From: CAVRQM01 sp963838805 | GTDB taxonomy: Bacteria > Pseudomonadota > Alphaproteobacteria > Acetobacterales > Acetobacteraceae | Assembly (NCBI GenBank): GCA_963838805.1 | Contig: CAWISK010000005.1 | Span: forward strand, 186,001-250,000 | Length of the DNA: 64,000 nucleotides | Direction of reading: 5' to 3' | Shown here: positions 42,831-49,696 of the stretch, in pieces | Layout: each line of letters opens with the position of its first letter | How positions within the stretch are numbered: position 1 is the stretch's first letter | Program-made: the position numbers and the translations under genes | The notes under the pieces: model-generated | Databases searched by the model: none | Seen by the model: only the letters and a program-made list of their open reading frames with translations | Told to the model about the DNA's origin: nothing

Positions 42831-44155
42831 GTGAGCCATCTGCTGCATCGCAGCCTGCACGAGACGCCGGCCGAGGCTGTGCGCGGCCAGGGCATCCACC
42901 TGTTCACGCGCGACGGCCGCGCCATCATCGATGGCAGCGGCGGTGCGGCGGTCGCCTGCATCGGCCACGGCGACAAGCGGGTGGCCGAAGCGGTGGCCGC
43001 GCAGATGGCGCGGCTTGCCTACGCCCATACGGGACGCTTCACCACCGAGCCCGCCGAGGCGCTGGCGGAGGTGCTGGTGGGCAGCGCGCCGGGCGGCCTG
43101 ACGCACGCCTTCCTGGTGTCGTCCGGCTCGGAGGCGATGGAGGCGGCGCTGAAGCTCGCGCGGCAGTACTTCCTGGAGATCGGCCAGCCGGAGCGAACGC
43201 GGGTGATCGCGCGCCGGCAGAGCTACCACGGCAACACGCTGGGCGCGCTCGCGGCCGGAGGCAACGCCGCGCGGCGGGCGCCGTACGCGCCGCTGCTGGC
43301 AGATGCGTTCAGCCACGTCTCGCCGTGCTTCGCCTACCGCGGACGGGGCGAGGGGAAAGCGACTCAGAGCACGTGCGGCGCCTCGCGGACGAGCTGGACG
43401 CCGAGTTCCAACGCCTCGGCCCGGGGCGGGTGATCGCCTTCTGCGCCGAAACGGTCGTGGGCGCCACGACCGGATGCGTGGCGGCGCTCCCCGGCTATTT
43501 CCCGGCGATGCGCGCGATTTGCGACCGGCACGGCGCGCTGCTGATCCTGGACGAAATCATGTGCGGCATGGGCCGGACGGGCACGCTGCACGCATGGGAA
43601 CAGGAGGGCGTCGCACCCGACATCCAGGCGGTGGCGAAGGGTCTGGGCGGCGGCTATCAGCCGATCGGCGGCATGCTGGTGGCGGGCCGGATCGTGGCGG
43701 CGCTGCGCGCGGGCAGCGGCGCCTTCGCGCACGGCCACACCTATCAGGCGCATCCGGTGGCCTGCGCCGCGGCGCTCGCGGTGCAGCAAATCGTGCGCGA
43801 GGACGGGCTGGTGGCGCGCTCGGCAGAACTCGGGCGGCAACTCGGCATGGGGTTGTCGCAGGCGGTGGGGCAGCATCAGAACGTGGGCGACATTCGCGGT
43901 CGCGGGCTGTTCTGGGCGATCGAGCTGGTCCGCGACCGGGCGACCAAGGCGCCCTTCCCGCCCGAGCGGCACCTGCACGCGCGCATTGGCGATGCCGCGT
44001 TCGCGCGCGGACTGGCCGTTTATCCCATGGGGGGCACGATCGACGGCACGCGCGGCGACCACGTGCTGGTGGCACCTCCCTATATCGCCACCGAACAGGA
44101 TATCGACGCGATCGTGGAGCGTCTGGCCGAGGCGGTCGCGGCTGCGGTCGCGTAG
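42831..44155 (+). CDS. Class III pyridoxal-phosphate aminotransferase, one apparent frameshift
   Basis: The aspartate-aminotransferase-fold enzyme has 441 residues after one correction. It starts at GTG 42831 (AGAGG upstream). Class III marks: GSGGAAVACIGHGDKRV, FLVSSGSEAMEAALKLARQY, SYHGNTLGALAAGG, ILDEIMCGMGRTG, and the PLP lysine in AVAKGLGGGYQPIGGML. The frame breaks at the G-run 43351-43354; one more G joins YRGRGEG to ESDSEHVRRLADEL. Without it the protein stops after about 200 residues, before the lysine. Members use omega-amino acids, diamines or similar donors; the substrate cannot be assigned. The stop is 1 base from the convergent S24 gene. Confidence 0.88.
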
Positions 44156-44156
44156 G

Positions 44157-44828
44157 TTACTGGCTGGCCCAGAGGATGCGGTGAATCCAGGCGAGATCAG
44201 TCAGCTCGAAGCTGTAGCCGGGATGTTCGGGATTGAGACTGCGCAGCTCCACCCGGCGGGCTGATCGGCGCGCCAGCTCCTTGGCCATCACCTCGCCGCC
44301 GCGCGTCCGCGCCACCACGCGGTCGCCACGGCGCACCGGCGCCGCCGGCGAGACGATCACCACGTCGCCATCGCGGAACACCGGCTCCATGCTCTCGCCG
44401 CTGATTTCGAGCGCGTAGGCGTTCGGGTCGGCCACATCGGGCAGACCGACCTCGTCCCAGGCGCCGCCCACAGGGAATCCGGCATCGTCGAAGAAGCCCT
44501 CGCCGCCGGCCTGGGCGAAGCCGATCAGCGGCACCCTTCGGCCGACCGGCACCGATTGGCCGTTGGTGCCTCGCGCCGCCGAGCCGTGCGGCAGCGCGCG
44601 CGCGCCGCCCACCAGTGCGGTGAACGCCTCCAGCGACGAGCCGGTGGCGTGCAGCACCTTCGACAGGCTCTCCGTACTGGGCCAGCGCGCGCGCCCGTCG
44701 TTCATGCGCCGCTTCGAGCGGTTAAAGGTCGTGGCGTCCAGGCCGGCTTTGCGCGCCAATCCGGATGCCGACAGCCCGTGCTCTGCCGCCAGCGTATCCA
44801 ATGCGCGCCAGACGTCTTCGTGGTTCAT
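44157..44828 (-). CDS. S24-family transcriptional repressor (XRE-like N-terminus, LexA/CI-like C-terminus)
   Basis: This 223-residue repressor has an N-terminal helix-turn-helix (HGLSASGLARKAGLDATTFNRSKR) and a C-terminal S24 peptidase domain. The Ser/Lys dyad is present: ISGESMEPVFRDGD and GEVMAKELARR. A possible self-cleavage bond is the Ala-Gly in GFAQAGGEGFFDD. Proteins like this include phage CI repressors and RecA-responsive stress regulators. It is divergent from the small gene at 45010, and the 181-base gap holds a palindrome and an SOS-box-like site. Self-cleavage during DNA damage is plausible but not shown. Confidence 0.88.
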   Translation of the reverse strand: MNHEDVWRALDTLAAEHGLSASGLARKAGLDATTFNRSKRRMNDGRARWPSTESLSKVLHATGSSLEAFTALVGGARALPHGSAARGTNGQSVPVGRRVPLIGFAQAGGEGFFDDAGFPVGGAWDEVGLPDVADPNAYALEISGESMEPVFRDGDVVIVSPAAPVRRGDRVVARTRGGEVMAKELARRSARRVELRSLNPEHPGYSFELTDLAWIHRILWASQ

Positions 44829-44921
44829 GGCAGCGGTGGTCCTGGCTAACGTTAATAACTCGTGACTCTCACTTTGACGATTTCGAGGCGAATTGGAAAT
44901 AGGAAAGTTTGCGCAGATGGC

Positions 44922-44937
44922 TTGCGTTTGAACGCAA
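44922..44937. promoter_or_regulatory. Perfect 16-base palindrome, candidate repressor operator
   Basis: TTGCGTT-TG-AACGCAA is a perfect 7-2-7 inverted repeat in the divergent gap between the S24 repressor and the gene at 45010. Smaller dyads, TAACGTTA (44847-44854) and GTTAAC (44944-44949), lie on either side. The natural reader is the adjacent repressor; this is inference. Confidence 0.5.
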
Positions 44938-44950
44938 CAGATGGTTAACT

Positions 44951-44965
44951 GTTCTCGTTATGTTC
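44951..44965 (+). promoter_or_regulatory. Candidate alphaproteobacterial LexA (SOS) box
   Basis: GTTC-TCGTTAT-GTTC matches the direct-repeat SOS box GTTC-N7-GTTC of Alphaproteobacteria. It lies 44 bases before the start of the gene at 45010, where LexA would block transcription. A weak promoter (TTGACG at 44874-44879) is upstream. Confidence 0.5.
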
Positions 44966-45009
44966 CGCACATTCCGCCACCGCCGCCGCAATTCCAGGAG
45001 ACGCCGCCG

Positions 45010-45459
45010 ATGATCCCTGCCACCTCGCGCACGTCAGTCAGGCGCCAGCCCGCCGCCGGGGTTTCGGGCAAGCGGCCCGTCGCGCAGATCGGCCCGCAGA
45101 TCGGCCTGCAGAACGGCCGGGGCCGCCCCGTGGCATTCCGCGACGCGGCGGAGGCGTGGTTCTGGACAATGGCGGCGCTCGTGGCACGGCGCGAGGCATC
45201 GCCGCGCGGGGTTGACGGCGCCGGGCCTCCCCGCCCGGCCGTGCCTGAGGACATTCTCCGCTGCCTCGATGAGCTCTACCGCAGACGCCGCATCGACCTC
45301 GTGCATGCCCGCATCCTGCGCATCTGGGGCGAACGGGGCATCGCCCCCGATCCTTCCCGTGCCGGCGAACGGTGCGACGCTCGAATCTGGCGCGAGGCGC
45401 TGGAGCGACTGGAATGGCCGCTGCGCGTCAGGGGGTTCATCGCCAGCCAGTCAGGATAG
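45010..45459 (+). CDS. Small conserved hypothetical protein, possibly SOS-controlled
   Basis: This 149-residue protein starts at ATG 45010, with AGGAG at 44996-45000. The N-terminal ~50 residues are basic, proline- and glutamine-rich. The C-terminal ~95 residues look like a compact helical domain: DAAEAWFWTMAALVARRE, then VPEDILRCLDELYRRRRIDLVHARILRIWGERG, and ARIWREALERLEWPLRVRGF. I do not recognise a domain with known activity. There is no signal peptide or membrane helix. It is divergent from an S24 repressor, preceded by an SOS-box-like site, and followed by a strong intrinsic terminator at 45528, so it is probably a one-gene unit. Confidence 0.75.
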   Translation: MIPATSRTSVRRQPAAGVSGKRPVAQIGPQIGLQNGRGRPVAFRDAAEAWFWTMAALVARREASPRGVDGAGPPRPAVPEDILRCLDELYRRRRIDLVHARILRIWGERGIAPDPSRAGERCDARIWREALERLEWPLRVRGFIASQSG

Positions 45460-45527
45460 CCGCCCCCCGAGCCCCGCCCGTGAGCGCCGTCCCCGGATGG
45501 CGCCGCTCTCCGCAAATGACCTTGCAC

Positions 45528-45555
45528 GGCCGCATTCGTTCGGATGCGGCCTTTT
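45528..45555 (+). terminator. Rho-independent terminator
   Basis: GGCCGCAT (45528-45535) and ATGCGGCC (45544-45551) form a perfect 8-base-pair stem with an 8-base loop, followed by TTTTGTTT. It ends the transcript of the small gene at 45010, 69 bases after its stop, and separates it from the gene at 45581. Confidence 0.85.
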
Positions 45556-45580
45556 GTTTGCCGCTCACCAGGGAATCGTC

Positions 45581-45814
45581 ATGGCCTTCACGATCCGCAA
45601 CCTGTCCGTCCTCGCCTATGCCCAGGGTTTCACACTGTGGCATTATCAAGGTGCCGAGGACGGGATCGATACCGTCGCCTCTCCCGATTTCTTCGAGGAC
45701 GCCGGCGACATGCTGGCCGCCGGCGACATGCTGCTGGCCTCGGCCAGCGATGGCGGAAAGGTTCTGTTCGCAACCGAACTGTGGGGCAGGCTGCGCACCG
45801 CACCGCTCGGTTGA
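45581..45814 (+). CDS. Small phage-type protein of unknown function
   Basis: This 77-residue protein starts at ATG 45581, with AGGGA upstream. It reads FTIRNLSVLAYAQGFTLWHY near the start, then FFEDAGDMLAAGDMLLASASDGGKVLFA. This layout ('F..A..ML..GDM.....DGG..') is one I associate with small proteins of tail or capsid regions in proteobacterial phages and prophages. No enzyme motif or signal peptide is visible. It stands 7 kb from the phage block that starts at 53018. A convergent small gene follows. Confidence 0.65.
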   Translation: MAFTIRNLSVLAYAQGFTLWHYQGAEDGIDTVASPDFFEDAGDMLAAGDMLLASASDGGKVLFATELWGRLRTAPLG

Positions 45815-45826
45815 GGCGACGCCGTT

Positions 45827-46039
45827 TCAGTGCGGCGCGATCTCCAGCCGGTGCCGCGCCTGCCCGGCTTCGGTGATCTCATAACGCCCGTCGGGGCGCT
45901 GGCGCGCCAGTCCCAGCGCCGCGAGTCGCGCCAGGCAAGGCCCGTCCTTCAGGCCGGGCGGGCGTGCCACCGCGTCGCACAGCAGAAGGCGGTGCAGGGC
46001 GCTGCGGCAGCAGGTCTCCAGATAGGGCTGGTCGTACAT
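45827..46039 (-). CDS. Small hypothetical protein, winged-helix-like
   Basis: This 70-residue protein starts at ATG 46039, with a GAAAGGG site upstream on the minus strand. The second half, LARLAALGLARQRPDGRYEITEAGQARH, resembles the wing region of small winged-helix proteins, with a start of MYDQPYLETCCRSALHRLLL. No family is recognised with confidence. It is divergent from pyrD across 60 bases. It could be a shadow frame, but the ribosome site and helix-wing pattern argue for a real gene. Confidence 0.5.
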   Translation of the reverse strand: MYDQPYLETCCRSALHRLLLCDAVARPPGLKDGPCLARLAALGLARQRPDGRYEITEAGQARHRLEIAPH

Positions 46040-46099
46040 GGCGCCCTTTCTTTGCAGGACCGGCCCGCCGCGTCCATCGCCCTGGTCAGGCGAGGTCCG

Positions 46100-47161
46100 A
46101 TGCGGCAGACAACCGGCGTGCCGCCCGATCTGCCCGCCCTTGCCTTTCGCCTGCTGCGCCGTCTGCCCGCCGAACCGGCGCACCGGCTGGCGCTCGCGGC
46201 GCTGCGGTCGGGGCTGGTCAGTCCGCCGCCGCTCGGCCCCGAGCCGCGCCTCGGCGTGCATGTCCTCGGGACCGGGTTCGCGCACCCGATCGGCCTCGCG
46301 GCCGGCTTCGACAAGGACGCGATCGCCCTGCCGGCGCTGATGCGCTTAGGCTTCGGCGCCGTCGAGGCTGGAACGGTGACGAAGCTGCCGCAGCCGGGCA
46401 ATCCCCGGCCGCGCCTGTTCCGCCTGCCCGAGGAGGGCGCGGTCATCAACCGCATGGGCTTCAACAACGCGGGGATCGACGCCTATGCGCGCCGGTTCGC
46501 CGCCGCCCCGCGGATCGTGCCGCTGGGCGCCAATATCGGCCTCAACCGGACAGGCGCCGATCCGCTGCGCGACTACCCGCGCCTCGCGGCTGCGGTGGCG
46601 GCCCGCGCCGACTGGATCACCGTCAACGTATCCTCGCCGAACACGCCCGGCTTGCGCGACTTGCAGGCGCCAGGCCGGCTGTCGGCCATCCTGCGCGCCA
46701 TCCGCGCCGCCGTGCCGCGCCACCCGCCGCTGCTGGTCAAGCTCGCCCCCGATCTGGCGCCGGCCGACCTGCCGGAGATCGTCGAGACCTGTATCGGCGA
46801 GGGCGCGGCCGGGCTGATCGTCGCCAACACGACCATCGCCCGCCCTCCGGGGCTGCGCGGGCGGCACGCGGGGGAAGCCGGCGGGCTGTCCGGGCGACCG
46901 CTGCTGGCGCCCTCGACGGCCATGCTGGCGGAGGTCGCCCGCCTCACGCGTGGCCGGCTGGTCCTGATCGGAGCGGGCGGCATCGCCAGCGGCCGCGACG
47001 TGCTGGCCAAGCTGCGGGCAGGCGCAAGCCTCGTGCAGCTCTACACCGCCTTCGCCCTGCAAGGCCCGGCGCTGCTACCGCGGCTGCAGCGGGAGTTGCT
47101 GGAGGCGCTCGACCGCGCCGGCCTGGATCACGTCTCGCACGCCATCGGAGCCGATCTGTGA
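46100..47161 (+). CDS. pyrD: Dihydroorotate dehydrogenase (quinone), class 2
   Basis: PyrD (353 residues) oxidises dihydroorotate to orotate in pyrimidine synthesis, using FMN and membrane quinone. ATG 46100 follows AGGCGAGG. Class 2 marks are the N-terminal membrane-binding helices (LAFRLLRRLPAEPAHRLALAAL), PIGLAAGFDKDA, FGAVEAGTVT, NRMGFNNAGIDAY, and the active-site serine loop ITVNVSSPNTPGLRDLQ. Late FMN-phosphate contacts are IGAGGIASGRD and QLYTAFALQGP. Its stop overlaps the GTG of the next gene. Confidence 0.96.
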   Translation: MRQTTGVPPDLPALAFRLLRRLPAEPAHRLALAALRSGLVSPPPLGPEPRLGVHVLGTGFAHPIGLAAGFDKDAIALPALMRLGFGAVEAGTVTKLPQPGNPRPRLFRLPEEGAVINRMGFNNAGIDAYARRFAAAPRIVPLGANIGLNRTGADPLRDYPRLAAAVAARADWITVNVSSPNTPGLRDLQAPGRLSAILRAIRAAVPRHPPLLVKLAPDLAPADLPEIVETCIGEGAAGLIVANTTIARPPGLRGRHAGEAGGLSGRPLLAPSTAMLAEVARLTRGRLVLIGAGGIASGRDVLAKLRAGASLVQLYTAFALQGPALLPRLQRELLEALDRAGLDHVSHAIGADL

Positions 47162-47988
47162 GCATCGCCCACCTGTCCGGACTGTCCGGGATCGCCCAGC
47201 GCTATCGCGGCTTCGTCGTCGATCTCTGGGGCGTCATCCATGACGGCGTGACCCCCTTCGCCGGGGCGGTCGTCTGCCTGCAACGCCTGCGAGCCGAGGG
47301 CGCGCGCGTGGTACTGCTGTCCAACGCGCCACGGCGTGCGCGCGCGGCCGAGGCCGGGCTGCTGCGCATGGGCATCAGCCGCGACCTGTTCGACGGCATC
47401 GTGACGTCCGGCGAGGCGACCTGGATCGCGCTCGCGGAGTATGCCGGCGCGCGTGTCTATCATCTGGGGCCAGAGCGCGACCGCAGCGTGCTGCAGGATC
47501 GCCGCGTGGTGCCGGTCCAATCCCCCGCAGAGGCCGATCTTCTGCTCAACACCGGCCCTGACGACACCCGCGATCCGACCTCGCTCGACCCCTATTTGCC
47601 CGAACTCGAAAGCTGCCTCGCCGCCGGATTGCCGATGCTCTGCGCCAATCCGGATCTGGAGATCGTGAGCGGCGGAAGGCGGCTGATCTGCGCCGGGGCG
47701 CTCGCGCAATGGTATGCGGACAGAGGGGGACGGGTGCGGTGGATCGGCAAGCCGCATCCCGAAGTCTATGGGCTGGTCTGGCCGCTGCTGGATGGGATCG
47801 ACAAGCAAAGCGTCCTGGCGGTGGGTGACGCGCTGCGCACCGACATCGCCGGCGCGCAGGCGGCCGGCATCGATTCCTGCTGGGTGCTGGGCGGCATCCA
47901 CGCCCTGGAAGCCCCGGCTGAAGCCGAAGCCGAGGCCGAGGCCGCCGGATTGCGGCCGGTGGCGATGCTGCCCGCTTTCTGCTGGTAG
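47158..47988 (+). CDS. HAD-superfamily phosphatase (TIGR01459 type)
   Basis: This 276-residue HAD-like hydrolase starts at GTG 47158, overlapping the pyrD stop. Motif I is FVVDLWGVIHDG (nucleophile Asp), motif II is VVLLSNAPRRA, and motif III/IV is KPHPEVYGLVWPLL with VLAVGDALRTDIAGAQAAG. This spacing, with a C2 cap domain, fits the NagD-like/TIGR01459 group found mainly in Alphaproteobacteria. The substrate is unknown. The gene is convergent with yqgE (3-base gap). Confidence 0.9.
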   Translation: MSIAHLSGLSGIAQRYRGFVVDLWGVIHDGVTPFAGAVVCLQRLRAEGARVVLLSNAPRRARAAEAGLLRMGISRDLFDGIVTSGEATWIALAEYAGARVYHLGPERDRSVLQDRRVVPVQSPAEADLLLNTGPDDTRDPTSLDPYLPELESCLAAGLPMLCANPDLEIVSGGRRLICAGALAQWYADRGGRVRWIGKPHPEVYGLVWPLLDGIDKQSVLAVGDALRTDIAGAQAAGIDSCWVLGGIHALEAPAEAEAEAEAAGLRPVAMLPAFCW

Positions 47989-47991
47989 CGG

Positions 47992-48573
47992 TCAGGCGTG
48001 GCCGGCGGCACTGGACAGCAGCAACGGGTCGATATGCAACAGGGCGAGGATCCGCCGCCACATGCCGGGGGCATCGCCGCTCAGGATCAGCTCCGGGTCG
48101 GGCAGAGGCGCGCTGAGCCAGGCATTCTGCTGCATCTCGATGTCGAGCTGCCCCGGCCCCCAGCCGGCATAGCCCAGCGCGAGAATGCCCTGCTGCGGTC
48201 CGTCGCCGCGCGCGAACGCCTTCAGCACGTCGAGATTGGCGGTGAGGGCCAGGCGGTCGTCCACCCGCAGCGTGCCCTCAGTGGTCCAGTCCGCCGTGTG
48301 CAGGACGAAGCCGCGCGCATGTTCGACGGGTCCGCCGGCGCACAGCCGGATCACCCGCGCCGGCGGCAGCGGATCGATCGAGAGCTGGCGCAGCATCTCG
48401 GGGAAGCTCGGTTCGGCCAGCGGCCGGTTGACCACCAGCCCCATTGCGCCGTCCGGCGTATGCGCACAAAGGTAGATGACGCTGTGCGCGAACCGCTCAT
48501 CCGTCATGTGCGGCATGGCAAGCAGCAACTGGCCGGTCAGGAACGCGGATGCCTCGGACATACCCATTATCAT
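47992..48573 (-). CDS. YqgE/AlgH family protein
   Basis: This 193-residue protein starts at ATG 48573; ATG 48567 or 48561 are close alternatives in frame. Family marks: FLTGQLLLAMPHMTDERFAHSVIYLCAH, GAMGLVVNRPLAEPSF, RLCAGGPVEHARGFVLHT, and YAGWGPGQLDIEMQQNAWL. The YqgE/AlgH family is widespread, and its molecular role is uncertain despite the AlgH link to alginate regulation. It is divergent from the peroxiredoxin gene. Confidence 0.93.
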   Translation of the reverse strand: MIMGMSEASAFLTGQLLLAMPHMTDERFAHSVIYLCAHTPDGAMGLVVNRPLAEPSFPEMLRQLSIDPLPPARVIRLCAGGPVEHARGFVLHTADWTTEGTLRVDDRLALTANLDVLKAFARGDGPQQGILALGYAGWGPGQLDIEMQQNAWLSAPLPDPELILSGDAPGMWRRILALLHIDPLLLSSAAGHA

Positions 48574-48670
48574 GGCTTCTTCCGGCGCGGGTGCAAGCGG
48601 CCCGTAGGCGGCCCACCTGCCCCCCATCGCATCCACCGACCAGCCCCCTGCAACAGTCAATGAGCAACTC

Positions 48671-49156
48671 ATGAGCACGATCAAGGTTGGCGACACGATC
48701 CCGTCCATGAAGCTGATGACGGCGACCGAGGACGGTCCCAAGGAAATCGCCACCGACGAGCTGTTCCGCGGCAAGAAGGTGGTGATGTTCGCGGTTCCCG
48801 GGGCCTTCACGCCAACCTGCAGCGCCAAGCACCTGCCGGGATACCTGCAGAACGTGTCCGCGCTGCACGCGAAGGGCATCGATACCGTTGTCTGCCTGGC
48901 GGTGAACGATCCCTTCGTCATGGCGGCCTGGGCCCGCGATCAGGGCGTGGGCGATCAGATCGTGATGCTGGCAGACGGTTCCGGCGTCTTCACCAAGGCG
49001 CTCGGCCTCGAACTGGATCTGACGGGGCGCGGCCTCGGCGTCCGGGCCCAGCGCTTCGCCCTCATCGCCGAGGATGGGCGCGTGACCCGGCTTGCCGTGG
49101 AGCAGCCGGGCGATTTCGACGTGAGCCGGGCGGAGGCAATCCTCGCCGCCCTCTAG
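48671..49156 (+). CDS. Peroxiredoxin (Prx5/AhpE-like)
   Basis: This 161-residue thiol peroxidase reduces hydrogen and alkyl peroxides. The peroxidatic cysteine is in the signature PGAFTPTCSAKHLPGY. The strand FALIAEDGRVTRLAVEQPGDFDVSRAEAILAAL is the usual Prx5 C-terminus. No attached glutaredoxin domain or clear resolving cysteine is seen apart from the one in TVVCLAVNDPFVM. The start is ATG 48671. A strong hairpin follows at once. Confidence 0.94.
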   Translation: MSTIKVGDTIPSMKLMTATEDGPKEIATDELFRGKKVVMFAVPGAFTPTCSAKHLPGYLQNVSALHAKGIDTVVCLAVNDPFVMAAWARDQGVGDQIVMLADGSGVFTKALGLELDLTGRGLGVRAQRFALIAEDGRVTRLAVEQPGDFDVSRAEAILAAL

Positions 49157-49199
49157 GCCGGCGGCGCCGCAAGGGCGGACAGCCCGCGTGGCCGCCGGC
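49157..49199. terminator. GC-rich hairpin between convergent genes
   Basis: GCCGGCGGC (49157-49165) pairs perfectly with GCCGCCGGC (49191-49199), enclosing further GC-rich sequence and followed by a short T run. It lies exactly between the peroxiredoxin and CsbD genes, which converge, so a two-way terminator is likely. Confidence 0.55.
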
Positions 49200-49209
49200 A
49201 CTTTGGCAT

Positions 49210-49515
49210 TCAGCGGCGGTGGATGAGCAGGCTCAGGATATAGCCGACCCCCGCCGCGGCGAGCAGCGCCATCAACGGACGTTCCTGGATCGTCTCGTCG
49301 ATATAGTCGCCGAGCGTGCCCGCCTGCTCCTGCAACGAGCCCGCCGCGTCGCGCAGGGTGTCGCGCGCCTGGCCGAAGGTTCGCTGCGCCGCGCCACTGA
49401 TCTGGTCCGCATAGCCCTCGGCGGCGGTCTTCGTATCGCCCGTCACGTTGCCCACCGTCTCCTTGACCTTGCCCTTCAGATCCTGGGCGGTTCCGGAAAT
49501 CCTGTCCTCGTCCAT
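49210..49515 (-). CDS. CsbD-like stress protein with C-terminal membrane segment
   Basis: This 101-residue protein starts at ATG 49515 with GGAG upstream; ATG 49530 is an alternative. The N-terminal half is a CsbD motif (RISGTAQDLKGKVKETVGNV). The middle is a helical, amphipathic linker (QRTFGQARDTLRDAAGSLQEQ). The C-terminus, ERPLMALLAAAGVGYILSLLIHRR, is a membrane helix of the DUF883/ElaB type. Such proteins are small stress-induced proteins that may associate with the inner membrane. Their biochemical function is unclear. Confidence 0.87.
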   Translation of the reverse strand: MDEDRISGTAQDLKGKVKETVGNVTGDTKTAAEGYADQISGAAQRTFGQARDTLRDAAGSLQEQAGTLGDYIDETIQERPLMALLAAAGVGYILSLLIHRR

Positions 49516-49696
49516 CACACGCTCCATCATGGGTGTAGGGGATGCGCCGGACTGACGTTTCATGCTGGCGGAAGTTTCCCGGATTCTGCGGATGCTGCTT
49601 GCCCGGAACACGAGCACCACCGACAGGTGGTGCCGGTCGTTCGCCCTTTCTTCATGCCAGCGAGGCAGGGTGGCGGGCCGACGAGGGTCACAGAAC

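Noticed and set aside
45964..47157. Open frame upstream of the HAD gene, overlapping pyrD
   Set aside because: The text is arginine/alanine-rich shadow sequence of pyrD; the HAD family begins at GTG 47158.
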